A stretch of DNA of 64,000 nucleotides from Halicephalobus mephisto (Eukaryota; Nematoda; Chromadorea; Rhabditida; Panagrolaimidae): positions 186,001-250,000 of the forward strand of contig SWDT01000028.1 of the NCBI GenBank assembly GCA_009193035.1, written 5' to 3'. The notes under the pieces are model-generated. The model ran no database searches, had not been told where the DNA came from, and saw nothing but the letters and a program-made list of their open reading frames with translations. Positions 62,921 to 64,000 of this stretch are shown here, piece after piece (the stretch's first letter is position 1; each line of letters begins with the position of its first letter). Made by a program: the position numbers and the translations under genes.

Positions 62921-63479
62921 TTGACTACACGGACAGTTTAAATAAATACCAAGAACAACAATCAAAATCCTCATAATCGATCACTGTTCGTTTTCTTTGA
63001 GCAACGTCGGTCCTTTGGAACCAATTACAAACAATCGGACTTCGATAAAAAAAGTAAAAATAAAAATGGTATTCCGATCCAAGGTCGTTTTGGATAGCTT
63101 TACTGTCAAAACCGAAATTCAATAAAGAAAAAAATTCTTTTTAAAAACAAAGAACATTGACAATTTTGAATTCAGAATAAAACAAGGATCGGTTTTTCCT
63201 TTTTTGACAACAGTCTTGACTGACCTGCGAAAGGGGAGCGAGAAGTGGAAGCTCATTTTCGCACTCAAATCTTTTTTCGCTTCGATTCGAAAACCAAAAT
63301 TGTTTCAAAATACAAATTGTAACAATTAATATCCATTACAGTAATCTGGGAATAATTACATTATTGTGAAAATTTAAGCTTTAAGAATGATTTCGACGGA
63401 TTTTCAGATGTCGAAATCTGTAAACCGGTCGACATCAAAGTTAAAATTAAATTTTCGCGACACAATTAGGTAAATCGAT

Positions 63480-63720
63480 CCGTCTGAATGTTGTGAGCAA
63501 GTTTGTAAATTCCACTTTAATTTCGAAATCTTCCTAAATGTGAACATTAATTTTGATAAATCTGTCTGAATGTTGCGAGCAGACTGCAAATCTTATTTTA
63601 ATTTTAATTTTTACTAATATATCTGAATGTTGCAAGCAGACTGCAATTTTTATTTTAATTTTGACTAATATGTCTGAATGTTGCAAGCAGACTGCAAATC
63701 TTATTTTTATGTCTACTGTT
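63480..63720. repeat. Short tandem repeat, four copies of about 50-80 bp
   Basis: TCTGAATGTTGCAAGCAGAC with TGCAAATCTTATTTTAATTT starts copies near 63484, 63566, 63623 and 63674. The last three are nearly identical in their first 25 bases. Confidence 0.7.
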
Positions 63721-64000
63721 TTGTGAATCTTAGCAAGGATTTTTTAAAGAAAATCCGAAGTTCAAGATTCTAATGCTGAGAGTTTTTTACTGGATGATGA
63801 GAGAATCTAGAAGGGTTTAGGGATTTTTGTGAAATTCTGGGAGGTTTCAGAAGCTTCCATGGAAATTTCAAAAACTATTTGAGATTTTTGAAATTTAATT
63901 TTCAGAAGCATTTAGAAACTTTTATTGAATACTGTAACATCCTAGAAGTTTCCACTGAACTTCAGAAAATTCTAGAAGCTTCCGTCAAAAAAATAAATGT

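Larger units (their letters stand above)
62327..64000. other. Right-end intergenic region
   Basis: No gene is supported. It contains the hairpin array (62580-62920), a short tandem repeat (63480-63720), and AGAAGCTTCC-type degenerate repeats from 63780 on. A minus-strand frame at 62974 (MRILIVVLGIYLNC) looks like a signal peptide but has no continuation. Confidence 0.5.

Overview
This window is nuclear DNA from a nematode, most likely a rhabditid-type chromadorean. The evidence is compact genes with many 40-60 base GT-AG introns ending in TTTTAG or TTTCAG, acceptor-like sites just before several start codons (as expected for spliced-leader trans-splicing), very AT-rich non-coding DNA, and a set of proteins that are all animal and mostly closest to worm orthologues. 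The species cannot be named from the sequence alone.

Layout, left to right. 1-3342 (+) is the 3' part of a RABGAP1/tbc-11 RabGAP. 6337-7503 (+) is a 14-3-3 gene with two alternative copies of one exon. 7856-12914 (+) is the dehydrodolichyl diphosphate synthase subunit DHDDS, split by a 3.6 kb satellite-filled intron. 13270-15411 (-) is Golgi pH regulator. It is divergent from 16235-17679 (+), mitochondrial complex III core protein 2; the DNA between them holds a tandem repeat. 18209-24198 (+) carries three tandem LAMP-type lysosomal membrane protein genes with signs of gene conversion. Two tentative small genes, a miniature inverted-repeat element and a LINE scrap lie among them. 24.2-27.3 kb is gene-poor with a LINE relic and a 470 bp foldback. 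27379-28754 (+) is isovaleryl-CoA dehydrogenase. A solo LTR sits at 29637-29898. 31268-45124 (+) is a zizimin-type DOCK RhoGEF (DOCK9/10/11; dock-11 type) with three candidate first exons. 45422-47526 (+) is a divergent HSP70-like ATPase with an unrecognised N-terminal domain.

47.5-55.8 kb is an accessory island. It contains a dead mariner with a LINE nested in it, a second solo LTR inside a Maverick/Polinton-like relic, and a secreted phage-type (GH24) lysozyme with a Cys-rich tail (52106-53148, -). 55824-58613 (+) is mitochondrial polynucleotide phosphorylase. It converges, 37 bases apart, on a disordered protein carrying about ten tyrosine motifs (58651-62146, -). The last 1.7 kb holds a hairpin array and short tandem repeats, with no gene seen.

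Most genes are housekeeping and not a single pathway. Several touch membrane traffic and lysosome or Golgi function (RabGAP, DHDDS, GPHR, LAMPs, DOCK) and several are mitochondrial (core 2, IVD, PNPase). The most unusual points are the 14-3-3 exon pair separated by only 24 bases, the mosaic LAMP cluster, the GH24 lysozyme with its eukaryotic signal peptide and intron, the tyrosine-motif scaffold, and the nested transposon island. All gene models were joined by hand from reading frames and splice sites. Lengths quoted for whole proteins come from exon sums that stay in frame.
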